A stretch of 5,708 nucleotides of DNA from an uncultured Collinsella sp. GTDB lineage: Bacteria; Actinomycetota; Coriobacteriia; Coriobacteriales; Coriobacteriaceae. The notes beneath the pieces were generated by a model. The model saw only the letters and a list, made by a program, of their open reading frames with translations. It was not told the DNA's origin and searched no databases. Below are positions 1 through 5,521 of the stretch, in pieces. Made by a program: the position numbers and the translations under genes. Each line of letters begins with the position of its first letter. Within the stretch, counting starts at the first letter, position 1. The DNA lies in assembly GCA_900550815.1 (NCBI GenBank), contig URTW01000133.1:1-5708 (forward strand). Reading direction: 5' to 3'.

Positions 1-1
1 T

Positions 2-367
2 ATCGTGTTGTTCTGTTGTTTGTCTAGCGTCTCCTACATTTCGCCCTCGCTGATCTCGTTTGCCCTCGCTGCCGCCTCCCTGCTCTTTGCGGCTACCCGA
101 CGCAGTGCCTCAGGCAATTCGCGGACTGCAGGTGCCATCGTCACCTTATCGACCGCCACGCTCGGTTTCTATGTGATGCAGTCGCTCACCAATAGCCTGT
201 GGCGTCCCGTCTTCAATACGTTGCTCGCAAACATACTGGTCAGCCAAAACAGCCCGGCAGTTATTTGTATCGTCACGGGTACCGTCATTAGCATCGTCTT
301 TGCCCTGACGCTTCTCACCATCGACGCAGCTAGAAGCCCTATCGCTCGCAAGCCCAAGCGGCAATAG
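2..367 (+). CDS. C-terminal part of a small multi-pass membrane protein, GtrA-like (5' end outside window)
   Basis: The frame is open to the left edge, so the gene is treated as 5'-truncated. A GTG at 5 could be a start, but no upstream sequence is left to judge it. The visible 121 residues hold three hydrophobic segments, at roughly residues 12-30, 43-62 and 84-106. An Arg-Arg pair follows the first, and the protein ends in a basic tail (RKPKRQ). This layout matches the second, third and fourth helices of GtrA-family proteins, small four-helix proteins thought to move polyprenyl-phosphate-linked sugars across the membrane. The segment ISF...RR and the last helix (TGTVISIVFAL) fit that pattern best, but individual family residues are weakly kept. 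A GlfT2-like glycosyltransferase follows 170 bp downstream on the same strand, which supports a role in envelope glycan synthesis. The family is an inference from topology; an unrelated membrane protein remains possible. Confidence 0.5.
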   Translation: MVLFCCLSSVSYISPSLISFALAAASLLFAATRRSASGNSRTAGAIVTLSTATLGFYVMQSLTNSLWRPVFNTLLANILVSQNSPAVICIVTGTVISIVFALTLLTIDAARSPIARKPKRQ

Positions 368-405
368 ACACGCTGCCGTCAGACCCTAAAGCCGCTACAG
401 CCATG

Positions 406-425
406 GCAGGTTCCTGCGTTTTATT
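406..425 (+). terminator. Weak possible intrinsic terminator after the membrane-protein gene
   Basis: GCAG (406-409) can pair with CTGC (414-417) around a four-base loop, followed by GTTTTATT. The stem is only four pairs, five if a two-base loop is allowed. It is placed correctly, about 40 bp past the stop, but is much weaker than the terminator at 3511-3548. Confidence 0.2.
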
Positions 426-431
426 CAAAGC

Positions 432-462
432 TTGCCGCTAAGGTGCGCCGAGCCTTTACAAT
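432..462 (+). promoter_or_regulatory. Candidate promoter for the glycosyltransferase gene
   Basis: TTGCCG (432-437) and TACAAT (457-462) could be the -35 and -10 boxes, with a long 19-bp spacer. Transcription would start near 469 and give a leader of about 70 nt. The same TACAAT hexamer lies ahead of the AAA-family gene on the other strand. The call rests on consensus matching alone. Confidence 0.3.
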
Positions 463-537
463 AGGACAGTCCCAAGGACGTATTCGATAGCTTCCGCGCA
501 GCACTCGCCCGCCGCGCGTGAAAGGATATATTGCCCC

Positions 538-1557
538 ATGCCTTCAACCCTTCCCGCTCCCATCGACAAGCTCGCCATCGTCGTCGTTACGTACAAGCGC
601 CAGGAACTCCTGGCCAACTTGTTCGACTCCATGACCGAGCTCACGGCCGCGCCCTGGCGCATCGTGATTGTCGATAACGAGAATTCACGCGAGACCGAGG
701 CCATGTGCGCCGCATTCAACGATCGCCTCGCCACCCTGTGGGGCATCGACACCGAGCAACCTGACGCGCAGGGCGGCACCGACCGCGTTATCTACGCGCC
801 GCAGCTTGAAAACGGTGGCGGCGCGGGCGGCTTCTCCGCCGGCACCAAGTGCGCCTACGACCTGGGCGCCCAGTGGTTCTGGGTGATGGACGACGACGTG
901 CTCGTCATCCCCGAAGGCATCGAGCGTCTTGCCAAGTGGACCGACCGCTACGATGTCATCCAGGGTTCGCGCCTGGACTTTGACGGCGGCGCCTTCTTTT
1001 GGCAATACCAACTCATCCTTTCACTCGGCATTCCCAACCCTGTCGCCAAGTGGGACCTGGGACCCGAGGGCTACCGCGCCATGAACCAGCTATGCTTTGA
1101 GGGCGGCATGTTCTCGCGCCGCGTGGTCGACAAGATCGGCCTGCCCGATGCGCGATTCTTCATCTACGGCGACGATGCCTGCTATGGTTACGTGGCCAGC
1201 CAGCACTTCCCCGCCGCCGTTGTGGCCGACCTGGTGCTCAAGCGCGCCCGCGCCGTCTCTAACTGGGACATCGCCGGCAAGCGCCAGCTCAACTCTACGA
1301 GCGACACCAACCGCTACTACATCATGCGCAACCGCGGTTATCTGGCACGCTACATGCAGATCTACGGCGACTACCACCCAGTGCTGTTCCGTCTGGGCAA
1401 CGCCGCGACCTTCTGCAAGGAATTCATTCGCTTGGCTGCCGTTGACAAGTGCTTTAAGACCGGCATTCCGGCGCTGCGCCGCGGCATGAAGGACGCCCGA
1501 AAGATCATCAAGGACCCCGACTGGAAGCCCATGCCACCCATGAAGGACTTCGAGTAA
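538..1557 (+). CDS. Family 2 glycosyltransferase, GlfT2-like (galactofuranosyl/rhamnosyl transferase type)
   Basis: A complete 339-residue cytoplasmic GT-A fold enzyme that should move a sugar from a nucleotide donor to an envelope glycan. The N-terminus has the GT2 nucleotide-binding start (LAIVVVTYKR, residues 12-21) and IVIVDNEN (42-49). NGGGAGGFSAG (92-102) is followed by the metal-binding acidic motif WVMDDDV (115-121, Asp118-120). A second block, CFEGGMFSRRVV (186-197) and FFIYGDD (207-213), matches the acceptor-side region of GlfT2-like proteins, where an acidic residue acts as general base. NRYYIMRNR (258-266) is also typical. There is no signal peptide and no clear membrane helix. 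The length equals the catalytic part of the family and is well short of mycobacterial GlfT2. The ATG at 538 has AAAGGA at 521-526, an 11-nt gap. It follows the GtrA-like gene and converges on the AAA-family gene, with only 24 bp between stops. Galactofuranose and rhamnose donors cannot be told apart here. Family assignment is firm; substrate is open. Confidence 0.9.
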   Translation: MPSTLPAPIDKLAIVVVTYKRQELLANLFDSMTELTAAPWRIVIVDNENSRETEAMCAAFNDRLATLWGIDTEQPDAQGGTDRVIYAPQLENGGGAGGFSAGTKCAYDLGAQWFWVMDDDVLVIPEGIERLAKWTDRYDVIQGSRLDFDGGAFFWQYQLILSLGIPNPVAKWDLGPEGYRAMNQLCFEGGMFSRRVVDKIGLPDARFFIYGDDACYGYVASQHFPAAVVADLVLKRARAVSNWDIAGKRQLNSTSDTNRYYIMRNRGYLARYMQIYGDYHPVLFRLGNAATFCKEFIRLAAVDKCFKTGIPALRRGMKDARKIIKDPDWKPMPPMKDFE

Positions 1558-1581
1558 CGGAAGCCGGAAACACCTCGGCGC

Positions 1582-3378
1582 TTAAAGCCGCTGGCACACC
1601 GTAGCCACATGCTGCCCATCAAAACCGAACCCCCAGCGCATGCGACCCACGCCGGGGCGCGGTACACGGATTTCGTCGATGCCGTCGCGCTCTATGTCGA
1701 GTAGCGACTGCACGGCCAGCAATTCCAGGCCCAGCGCATCCACATCGGGGTCATGCATCAAGTTAATCGTTATCAGCGGGCGCTCGTCCAGCATGCCGAT
1801 CGTGTCTGCTACGTCGAACACAGCGCCCGTAGGGAAAACCTGGATGTCCCAGCGACCCGCGCCACACTTTCGCCTCGAAGCAGGATTGACATAGCCCGGC
1901 AATCCAAAGCAGAGTCCTTGCAAGAGTAGGTGATATGACAGCGGTGTATCTGGGTCGGTCGCACCGATTCCCGCATCTCCCAAGATGCGGCTTAACGCCC
2001 GCCTCACGGTATCCTCGTTCCCATGGCACAGCCCGTCGCGAAACGCATCGACGTCTCGAATGTCTTCTGCAGCGCACTCAAACCACTCGATAATCACTAG
2101 ACGCAAGGCCTGGCGAAGCTCGTTATTGGGCAATCGCAAAGCACGGAGGCGATCGCCATGCTCTGGCTCCTCAGTCATATCCGTCGTGAGAAAACCGGAC
2201 AGATACAGCGCTGTCCACATGCCATCGTCAGGCGAGACATCTGGCTCTGCAGTGCCCAAACAAAGCGGGACCTCAGCGCACCCATGGGCCTCGAGCAAAT
2301 CAAACAAGACCGAAAGGCGGTCGAGATTCCACCCGGCAACTACCCTACTCAGGCAATCGGCATATCCATACAGATCGGCACGCACAGGCGCCGTGCAGCC
2401 TCGGCCCAGAAAACCGATCACACGCGCTGGACTCGAGCAATAGACCCTACCAAACCGATATCCCTCGAGCCATTCACGCGCATCATCCAGATATTCCTCG
2501 CGCCCAGCATGACTCAACAGAGCCTGGACCTCGGCATCCGAAAAGCCGAACCAACGGTCACACCACGCCGACAGCGGCGTCGTCAGACAATACGAGCAGC
2601 CGCGCGAAGAAAGCGCCGCTTCGGCAGGACCGGGACACTCCCCCATCAGACACGTCAGCCGCAACGAATCGCGCACAGTGGCAATGGCGTCAAACAGCAC
2701 ACGGTCAAGTAGTTCTGCCGGATCGGCGTCGGAAGCGCCCCTCGCGCCCGCTCGGCGAGACCACGCCGCATCGTACCCATCAACGAGCAATACAACCTGT
2801 TCATCGCAGGCCATCTCCAGCAGCTCAATGAGCACGCCAAGCACCGAGGTGACCTCGTCCTCGCTCGCCACGCCACGCGCAACGCGTTCGATGTGACGCA
2901 CCTTGTCTCGAGCTAAATCCGGAGCCTCCAAAAGCGCCAGCAGACGGGCGCACTCGCCCGAAAGGGCATCGCGCACGACGCCGGCAATAGCGGCGCCACG
3001 CCTCGCAGCGCCAGAAAAGTCTAGCGATATCACCGGATAGCAAGCGTACTCATCCCGATAGCGCCCGCCGTCTGCATCCCAAATCTGAGCATCGGCAAAC
3101 AAACGCTGACCAGAGCGACCGACCGCTGGACGCTCCAGAAAAGCCCTGAGCATCGACAAGTTCATGCTCTTGCCAAAACCCACGGGTCGACAGCACACCA
3201 CAACGGACGCGTCGCAGTCCAACACATCGGCAATAAACATGGTCTTGTCGACCAGCGTGCAGCAACCAAGAGTCTCCGCATAGTCGTGCATGCCAATGGG
3301 CAAAACCGCATCGTCGGCACAGCCGATCAAACGCACGCCAAAGCCGGCAGCACAACCATTATTTGCCTGTTCAGACAC
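1582..3378 (-). CDS. AAA-ATPase-like protein with C-terminal PD-(D/E)XK nuclease-type domain; active sites look degenerate
   Basis: This 598-residue protein follows the plan of the AAA-ATPase_like (PF09820) plus PD-(D/E)XK (PF08011) family, which is common in gut anaerobes and has no settled function. The N-terminal block LPIGMHDYAE, then VDKT, leads to the P-loop CRPVGFGKS (residues 63-71). The Walker B strand is at 195-203, followed by GFSDAEV (278-284) and WLEGYRFG (303-310). The C-terminal part has YHLLLQGLCFGL (482-493), GRWDI (508-512) and the closing WGFGFDGQHVATV. Two key sites differ from family expectation. Walker B reads VDGYD where IDEYD is usual, so the catalytic Glu is Gly201. 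The strand that should carry E-x-K reads ITINLM (536-541), although Asp511 is kept. Cysteine is unusually frequent, 25 residues (about 4%). The GTG at 3378 is chosen over an ATG at 3510 because AGGGGG sits 9 nt upstream and family similarity begins soon after. A binding-only or inactivated role is inferred. Confidence 0.85.
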   Translation of the reverse strand: MSEQANNGCAAGFGVRLIGCADDAVLPIGMHDYAETLGCCTLVDKTMFIADVLDCDASVVVCCRPVGFGKSMNLSMLRAFLERPAVGRSGQRLFADAQIWDADGGRYRDEYACYPVISLDFSGAARRGAAIAGVVRDALSGECARLLALLEAPDLARDKVRHIERVARGVASEDEVTSVLGVLIELLEMACDEQVVLLVDGYDAAWSRRAGARGASDADPAELLDRVLFDAIATVRDSLRLTCLMGECPGPAEAALSSRGCSYCLTTPLSAWCDRWFGFSDAEVQALLSHAGREEYLDDAREWLEGYRFGRVYCSSPARVIGFLGRGCTAPVRADLYGYADCLSRVVAGWNLDRLSVLFDLLEAHGCAEVPLCLGTAEPDVSPDDGMWTALYLSGFLTTDMTEEPEHGDRLRALRLPNNELRQALRLVIIEWFECAAEDIRDVDAFRDGLCHGNEDTVRRALSRILGDAGIGATDPDTPLSYHLLLQGLCFGLPGYVNPASRRKCGAGRWDIQVFPTGAVFDVADTIGMLDERPLITINLMHDPDVDALGLELLAVQSLLDIERDGIDEIRVPRPGVGRMRWGFGFDGQHVATVCQRL

Positions 3379-3385
3379 CAAAACG

Positions 3386-3393
3386 TTCCCCCT
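3386..3393 (-). promoter_or_regulatory. Ribosome binding site that sets the GTG start of the AAA-family gene
   Basis: On the minus strand AGGGGGAA lies with its G-run 9 nt ahead of GTG at 3378-3376. It is the strongest Shine-Dalgarno near any in-frame start here. The in-frame ATG at 3510 directly abuts the neighbouring terminator and has no comparable site. A TTG one codon upstream (3381) would have 6-nt spacing and is the main alternative. Confidence 0.7.
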
Positions 3394-3412
3394 AAATCGC
3401 AGCACGATGCCA

Positions 3413-3418
3413 ATTGTA
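3413..3418 (-). promoter_or_regulatory. Candidate -10 box for the AAA-family gene
   Basis: The minus strand reads TACAAT here, about 35 nt upstream of the GTG start, which would give a leader of roughly 28 nt. No convincing -35 hexamer lies 16-19 bp further upstream, so this is tentative. The location, downstream of the 3511-3548 terminator, fits a gene with its own promoter. Confidence 0.3.
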
Positions 3419-3510
3419 ATGACCGCCTCGCGCGTACCGATATCGCCGCGCAAACATATCGGGCAACGGTAGCAACAAGAGGTGTGAGGGGGCATAACTA
3501 ATCGTTGCAC

Positions 3511-3548
3511 AACAAAACGGGGCCCGATGCATTCGCACCGGGCCCCGT
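3511..3548 (-). terminator. Strong intrinsic terminator of the surface-protein gene
   Basis: ACGGGGCCCG (3517-3526) pairs perfectly with CGGGCCCCGT (3539-3548). Three further pairs (TGC/GCA) inside the loop close on a four-base ATTC turn after one mismatch. Read on the minus strand, the hairpin is followed by TTTTGTT (3517-3511). It begins 33 bp past the stop of the surface-protein gene and should insulate the AAA-family gene from read-through. On the plus strand the trailing sequence is not a T-run, so it works mainly in one direction. Confidence 0.92.
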
Positions 3549-3580
3549 CCCGACTCTTTAGTTATCTAGTAACCGAGAGG

Positions 3581-4738
3581 CTACTCCTCCGAGCCGTCCT
3601 CCCCAGAAGCTTTCTTCTGCTGATCGAGCTTATGCTTACCACTTACGATAGACGTAGCGCCCAGTGTGGCCAAGCTTGCACTGGCAAGGCTCGCCATAAC
3701 GATAAGGTCGCCCGTCTTGGGCATGTTACCGCCAGATGACTTGGTCGTTGTAGTCGTCGTGGTTGTAGTGGTCACCGTCTTGGAGTCATTTTGCTCTTGG
3801 ACCTGGTTGTCAGCACCGCTCTTACCGCTGTCCTCGCCCTGCTGCTTTCCGTCCTCGGTCTTGTCCTTGCTCTTGTCCTTCTCCTCAGGTTCAGACTTCT
3901 TACCCTCGTCCTTCTTCTGAGCGGACTTCTCGTTCTTCTCCTCAGAGCTAGGACCCTTATCGGAATCAGCCTTCTCGGAAGCCATGTCCTTTGAGTCGCC
4001 CTTTGCGGCCTCGGTCTTTTCCGTGGAAACCTGATCAGAGTTGTCCTTGTTCTGAGTCGAGCCGTTATTGACGCCAGCCATCAGCGAAGAACCCAGCGTA
4101 GAACCAAGCTGCTCGGAGAAAGAAGGCTTCTTGTCCGGCGAAGCAACGGGAGCGTCCGGCGCCTTATTCGAGTCATCCTTGGAAGCATCGGAATCAGGGG
4201 TCGTGTCAGAGCCGGAGCCGTTGTTAGAGCCGGTGTCAACGGACGAATCGCTCGAGCCGGTAGATGAGTTAGAGGTGTCAGCGCCGGTCGAACCAGAAGC
4301 GTCGCTGTCCGTATTGCCGGCAGAGCTTGAAGACGAATCGCCCGCAGCAGAGCCGTTCGAGGTAGAGCCGTCGTTGGTAGTGCCACTAGCAGAGCCAGTA
4401 CCGTCAGCATCGGTCGAGGGCGCATCCATCCTGTCATCGTTGGCATCGTCACTCGAGTCGTCATTCGAATCAGGTGTCGGCGAGGGCGCCGGCGCAGGCT
4501 CGGGTTGCACGGGCGTCGCAGCGGCCGCCTCGTCCTCGGCGATATAAGCCAAGCAGTCCTTCAGCTCATTCTTATAACGATTCTTCCAGCCCTCATGATA
4601 CTGGGGCTGACTTGAAAACTTGGTGGCGACATTGTTGACCACGCTATTGGAGAGCGCCGTCACATACTCGCGGGCGGACATATCGTTGGAAAGATTCGCC
4701 CAGCGGAAAAAGTCCCTGCAGCCACCGGTGCCGCACAT
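3581..4738 (-). CDS. C-terminal piece: end of hydrolase domain, low-complexity stalk and MPKTG wall anchor
   Basis: The 385-residue frame could begin at ATG 4738, 12 nt past the TGA, but no good Shine-Dalgarno precedes it and it has no signal peptide. It is more likely the severed tail of the upstream piece than a separate gene. Its first ~65 residues (CGTGGCRDFF...LKDCLAYI) complete the VgrG3-like domain. A Pro-rich linker (about 72-89) leads into a Ser/Asp/Gly/Thr stalk (90-191), then a short less repetitive part (192-227) and a Lys/Glu/Asp-rich stretch (228-318). Ten threonines (323-332) and MPKTG (339-343) are followed by a hydrophobic helix and the KHK charge cluster. This is a classical substrate for a class of sortase that joins the Thr of LPXTG-type motifs to the wall. 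The C-terminal tail after KHK is longer and more acidic than usual. Without restored export the anchor would stay in the cytoplasm. Confidence 0.6.
   Translation of the reverse strand: MCGTGGCRDFFRWANLSNDMSAREYVTALSNSVVNNVATKFSSQPQYHEGWKNRYKNELKDCLAYIAEDEAAAATPVQPEPAPAPSPTPDSNDDSSDDANDDRMDAPSTDADGTGSASGTTNDGSTSNGSAAGDSSSSSAGNTDSDASGSTGADTSNSSTGSSDSSVDTGSNNGSGSDTTPDSDASKDDSNKAPDAPVASPDKKPSFSEQLGSTLGSSLMAGVNNGSTQNKDNSDQVSTEKTEAAKGDSKDMASEKADSDKGPSSEEKNEKSAQKKDEGKKSEPEEKDKSKDKTEDGKQQGEDSGKSGADNQVQEQNDSKTVTTTTTTTTTTKSSGGNMPKTGDLIVMASLASASLATLGATSIVSGKHKLDQQKKASGEDGSEE
3584..3724 (-). other. Cell-wall sorting signal (MPKTG, hydrophobic helix, basic cluster)
   Basis: MPKTG (3710-3724), a variant of LPXTG, is followed by about 23 mostly small and hydrophobic residues (DLIVMASLASAS...) and then KHK. 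The tail continues for about 17 residues and ends in GEDGSEE. Sortase would cut between Thr and Gly. No sortase gene is in the window. Confidence 0.85.
3743..3772 (-). repeat. Ten consecutive threonine codons
   Basis: The coding strand reads ACC ACT ACA ACC ACG, then ACG ACT ACA ACG ACC: ten Thr codons using all four synonyms. Thr-Val precede and Lys follows. The DNA is not a clean triplet repeat, so the run is conserved at protein level rather than by recent slippage. It sits just ahead of the sorting signal, where stalk Thr runs in Gram-positive wall proteins are often glycosylated; that modification is inferred. Confidence 0.85.
4166..4471 (-). other. Ser/Asp/Gly/Thr-rich stalk of the surface protein
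   Basis: About 100 residues consist almost wholly of Ser, Asp, Gly, Thr, Asn and Ala, without a fixed repeat unit. The composition resembles the SD stalks of staphylococcal Sdr proteins, which carry a domain through the peptidoglycan. It is followed (3785-4057) by a differently composed, highly charged Lys/Glu/Asp stretch, so the stalk has two distinct segments. Confidence 0.75.
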
Positions 4739-4750
4739 GTTGGTGATGCT

Positions 4751-5383
4751 TCACACCATGCCCTTAACGCAGTCGGCGCGGCCAGAAATATCAATGCCTA
4801 GGCCGCTCTTGAGCCACGCCTCGGTCACCGCATAGTACGAGTTGTACGCATAAGCGTCCTGAAGCGCCGAGAACTCGACAGGATCGGTGTTATAAGCGCC
4901 CTGGAAGGCCTCCTGCGCGATACGGCCCAGCTCGGTGAGCTGGCCGTTCTCGGACATGGGATTGTTCGCGTTGGAAATCTCGCTGCCGCGATCAATCGCA
5001 TCCTTGAGCATGCTGTATTTTTCGGGGTTGTAGTTGTAGGCCTGCTTCATAAACGGAATGAGCGACCAACGACGGTCGAACTGGTAATAACCCAGCGCGT
5101 TATAGCCGTCACCGTACGAAAAGCCCTGGTTGTAGTTGCCATGGCTCTCGTACTTGGTAAAGTACTTCATCTCGGGAGTCACGTTGACAAACGAGACACC
5201 CTGGACCGACCTCAGCACGCCCGAGAAGGACTGCTGGGTGTAGAGGCCCTTATCGATATCGGTGGCATCCGAGGCAACGCCCGGCGTGGGCTCCTCGGCA
5301 GCGGCGGGTGCCGGCGCGGAAACGGCACCGAACGAAAGCGCCAGCGTCAGGCCCGCGACAATCGCAGAATGCTTGGGCTGCAT
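4751..5383 (-). CDS. N-terminal piece: secreted VgrG3-like peptidoglycan-hydrolase-type domain
   Basis: This 210-residue piece starts at ATG 5383 with AGGGAGG only 5 nt upstream, a strong site. Residues 1-29 form a signal peptide: basic start, hydrophobic core from about 7 to 23, likely cleavage after AAA at 27-29. The domain resembles the C-terminal region of type VI spike protein VgrG3, a lysozyme/chitosanase-like fold also found in actinobacterial surface proteins annotated as VgrG-related. KYESHGNY (77-84) supplies a plausible catalytic Glu79. NALGYYQFD (95-103), the DPVEF...LQDAY block (167-177) and GIDISGRADCVKG (196-208) follow the family order. The TGA removes the last helices of the domain, beginning at the expected VW pair, as well as the stalk and anchor. 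If made, the product would be exported unanchored and probably misfolded. Hydrolase activity is inferred from fold similarity only. Confidence 0.65.
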   Translation of the reverse strand: MQPKHSAIVAGLTLALSFGAVSAPAPAAAEEPTPGVASDATDIDKGLYTQQSFSGVLRSVQGVSFVNVTPEMKYFTKYESHGNYNQGFSYGDGYNALGYYQFDRRWSLIPFMKQAYNYNPEKYSMLKDAIDRGSEISNANNPMSENGQLTELGRIAQEAFQGAYNTDPVEFSALQDAYAYNSYYAVTEAWLKSGLGIDISGRADCVKGMV

Positions 5384-5435
5384 AAGATCCTCCCTGCATT
5401 GGTGTAGTTAAAGTGCAGTTTGCAAAGATAGAATC

Positions 5436-5464
5436 AGTATTGCAGCTCGTCCGTTGTTGCACAA
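5436..5464 (-). promoter_or_regulatory. Candidate promoter of the surface-protein gene
   Basis: On the minus strand TTGTGC (5464-5459) and AATACT (5441-5436) are separated by 17 bp and would give a leader of roughly 45 nt. Matches to consensus are 3/6 and 4/6. TATCTT (5430-5425) is a competing -10 without a good partner. If the first choice is right, the palindrome at 5453-5468 covers the -35 box. Confidence 0.25.
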
Positions 5465-5491
5465 CAACCCCTCGGTAAACGGCAACAACCC
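5453..5491. repeat. Palindrome plus direct repeat upstream of the surface-protein gene; possible operator
   Basis: GTTGTTGCACAACAAC (5453-5468) is a perfect inverted repeat with 7-bp arms and a 2-bp centre. Its right arm begins CAACAACCC (5462-5470), which is repeated exactly at 5483-5491, 21 bp away, about two helical turns. The stretch 5384-5521 between the surface gene and the Rrf2 gene holds no other gene. Use as a regulator site is inferred from symmetry and position. Confidence 0.5.
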
Positions 5492-5521
5492 TCCGCGAAA
5501 TCTTAAGGAATTGCGCTCAAC

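Larger units (their letters stand above)
3581..5383 (-). pseudogene. Sortase-anchored surface protein with VgrG3-like hydrolase domain, interrupted by an in-frame TGA
   Basis: Two open frames, 4751-5383 and 3581-4738, lie in the same reading frame and are separated only by TGA (4751-4753) plus four sense codons. Joined, they form a normal 600-residue wall protein. A signal peptide (1-29) precedes a lysozyme-like domain (about 60-280) related to VgrG3 C-terminal regions. A Ser/Asp/Gly stalk (about 305-406), a Lys/Glu-rich stalk (about 443-533), ten threonines (538-547) and the MPKTG sorting signal (554-600) follow. The stop falls at codon 211, in GMV-stop-SITN. Related domains are expected to have Trp after the small hydrophobic pair, and one G-to-A change on the coding strand turns TGG into TGA. 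A nonsense mutation or a sequencing error is therefore most likely. The rest of the frame is intact and its codon use normal, so the change looks recent. Occasional read-through cannot be excluded. Confidence 0.75.

Noticed and set aside
1090..1489. Alternative frames inside the glycosyltransferase gene on both strands
   Set aside because: They overlap conserved GT2 motifs, have biased low-complexity composition and no start signals; they are by-products of high-GC coding DNA.
2158..2712. 184-codon plus-strand frame inside the AAA-family gene
   Set aside because: It lies antisense to a gene with clear family motifs; its translation is Arg/Gln/Thr-rich with no domain and no ribosome binding site.
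3554..3579. Hairpin CTCT..GTTA / TAAC..AGAG between the surface-gene stop and the main terminator
   Set aside because: Two four-pair blocks with unpaired bases between them are weak, and the strong terminator 6 bp further on already explains transcript ending.
3666..3994. Plus-strand frames with poly-Val and poly-Leu runs that look like membrane helices
   Set aside because: They are reverse complements of the Thr run and the Lys/Glu/Asp codons of the surface protein, so the hydrophobicity is an artefact.
4068..4547. 159-codon plus-strand frame rich in Glu, Ser and Val
   Set aside because: It is the mirror of the Ser/Asp low-complexity stalk on the other strand; the composition comes from that repeat-like coding DNA.
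4751..4753. TGA as selenocysteine or as a reassigned Trp codon
   Set aside because: The family position fits Trp rather than Cys/Sec, and no clear SECIS-like hairpin was seen just downstream. Other Trp codons checked here are TGG, and Coriobacteriia use the standard bacterial code. No gene in the window ends in TGA, so the window alone cannot fully exclude reassignment.
5494..5515. Imperfect palindrome around CTTAAG after the Rrf2 gene as a terminator
   Set aside because: The arms have two mismatches and two G-T pairs, and no T-run follows on either strand.
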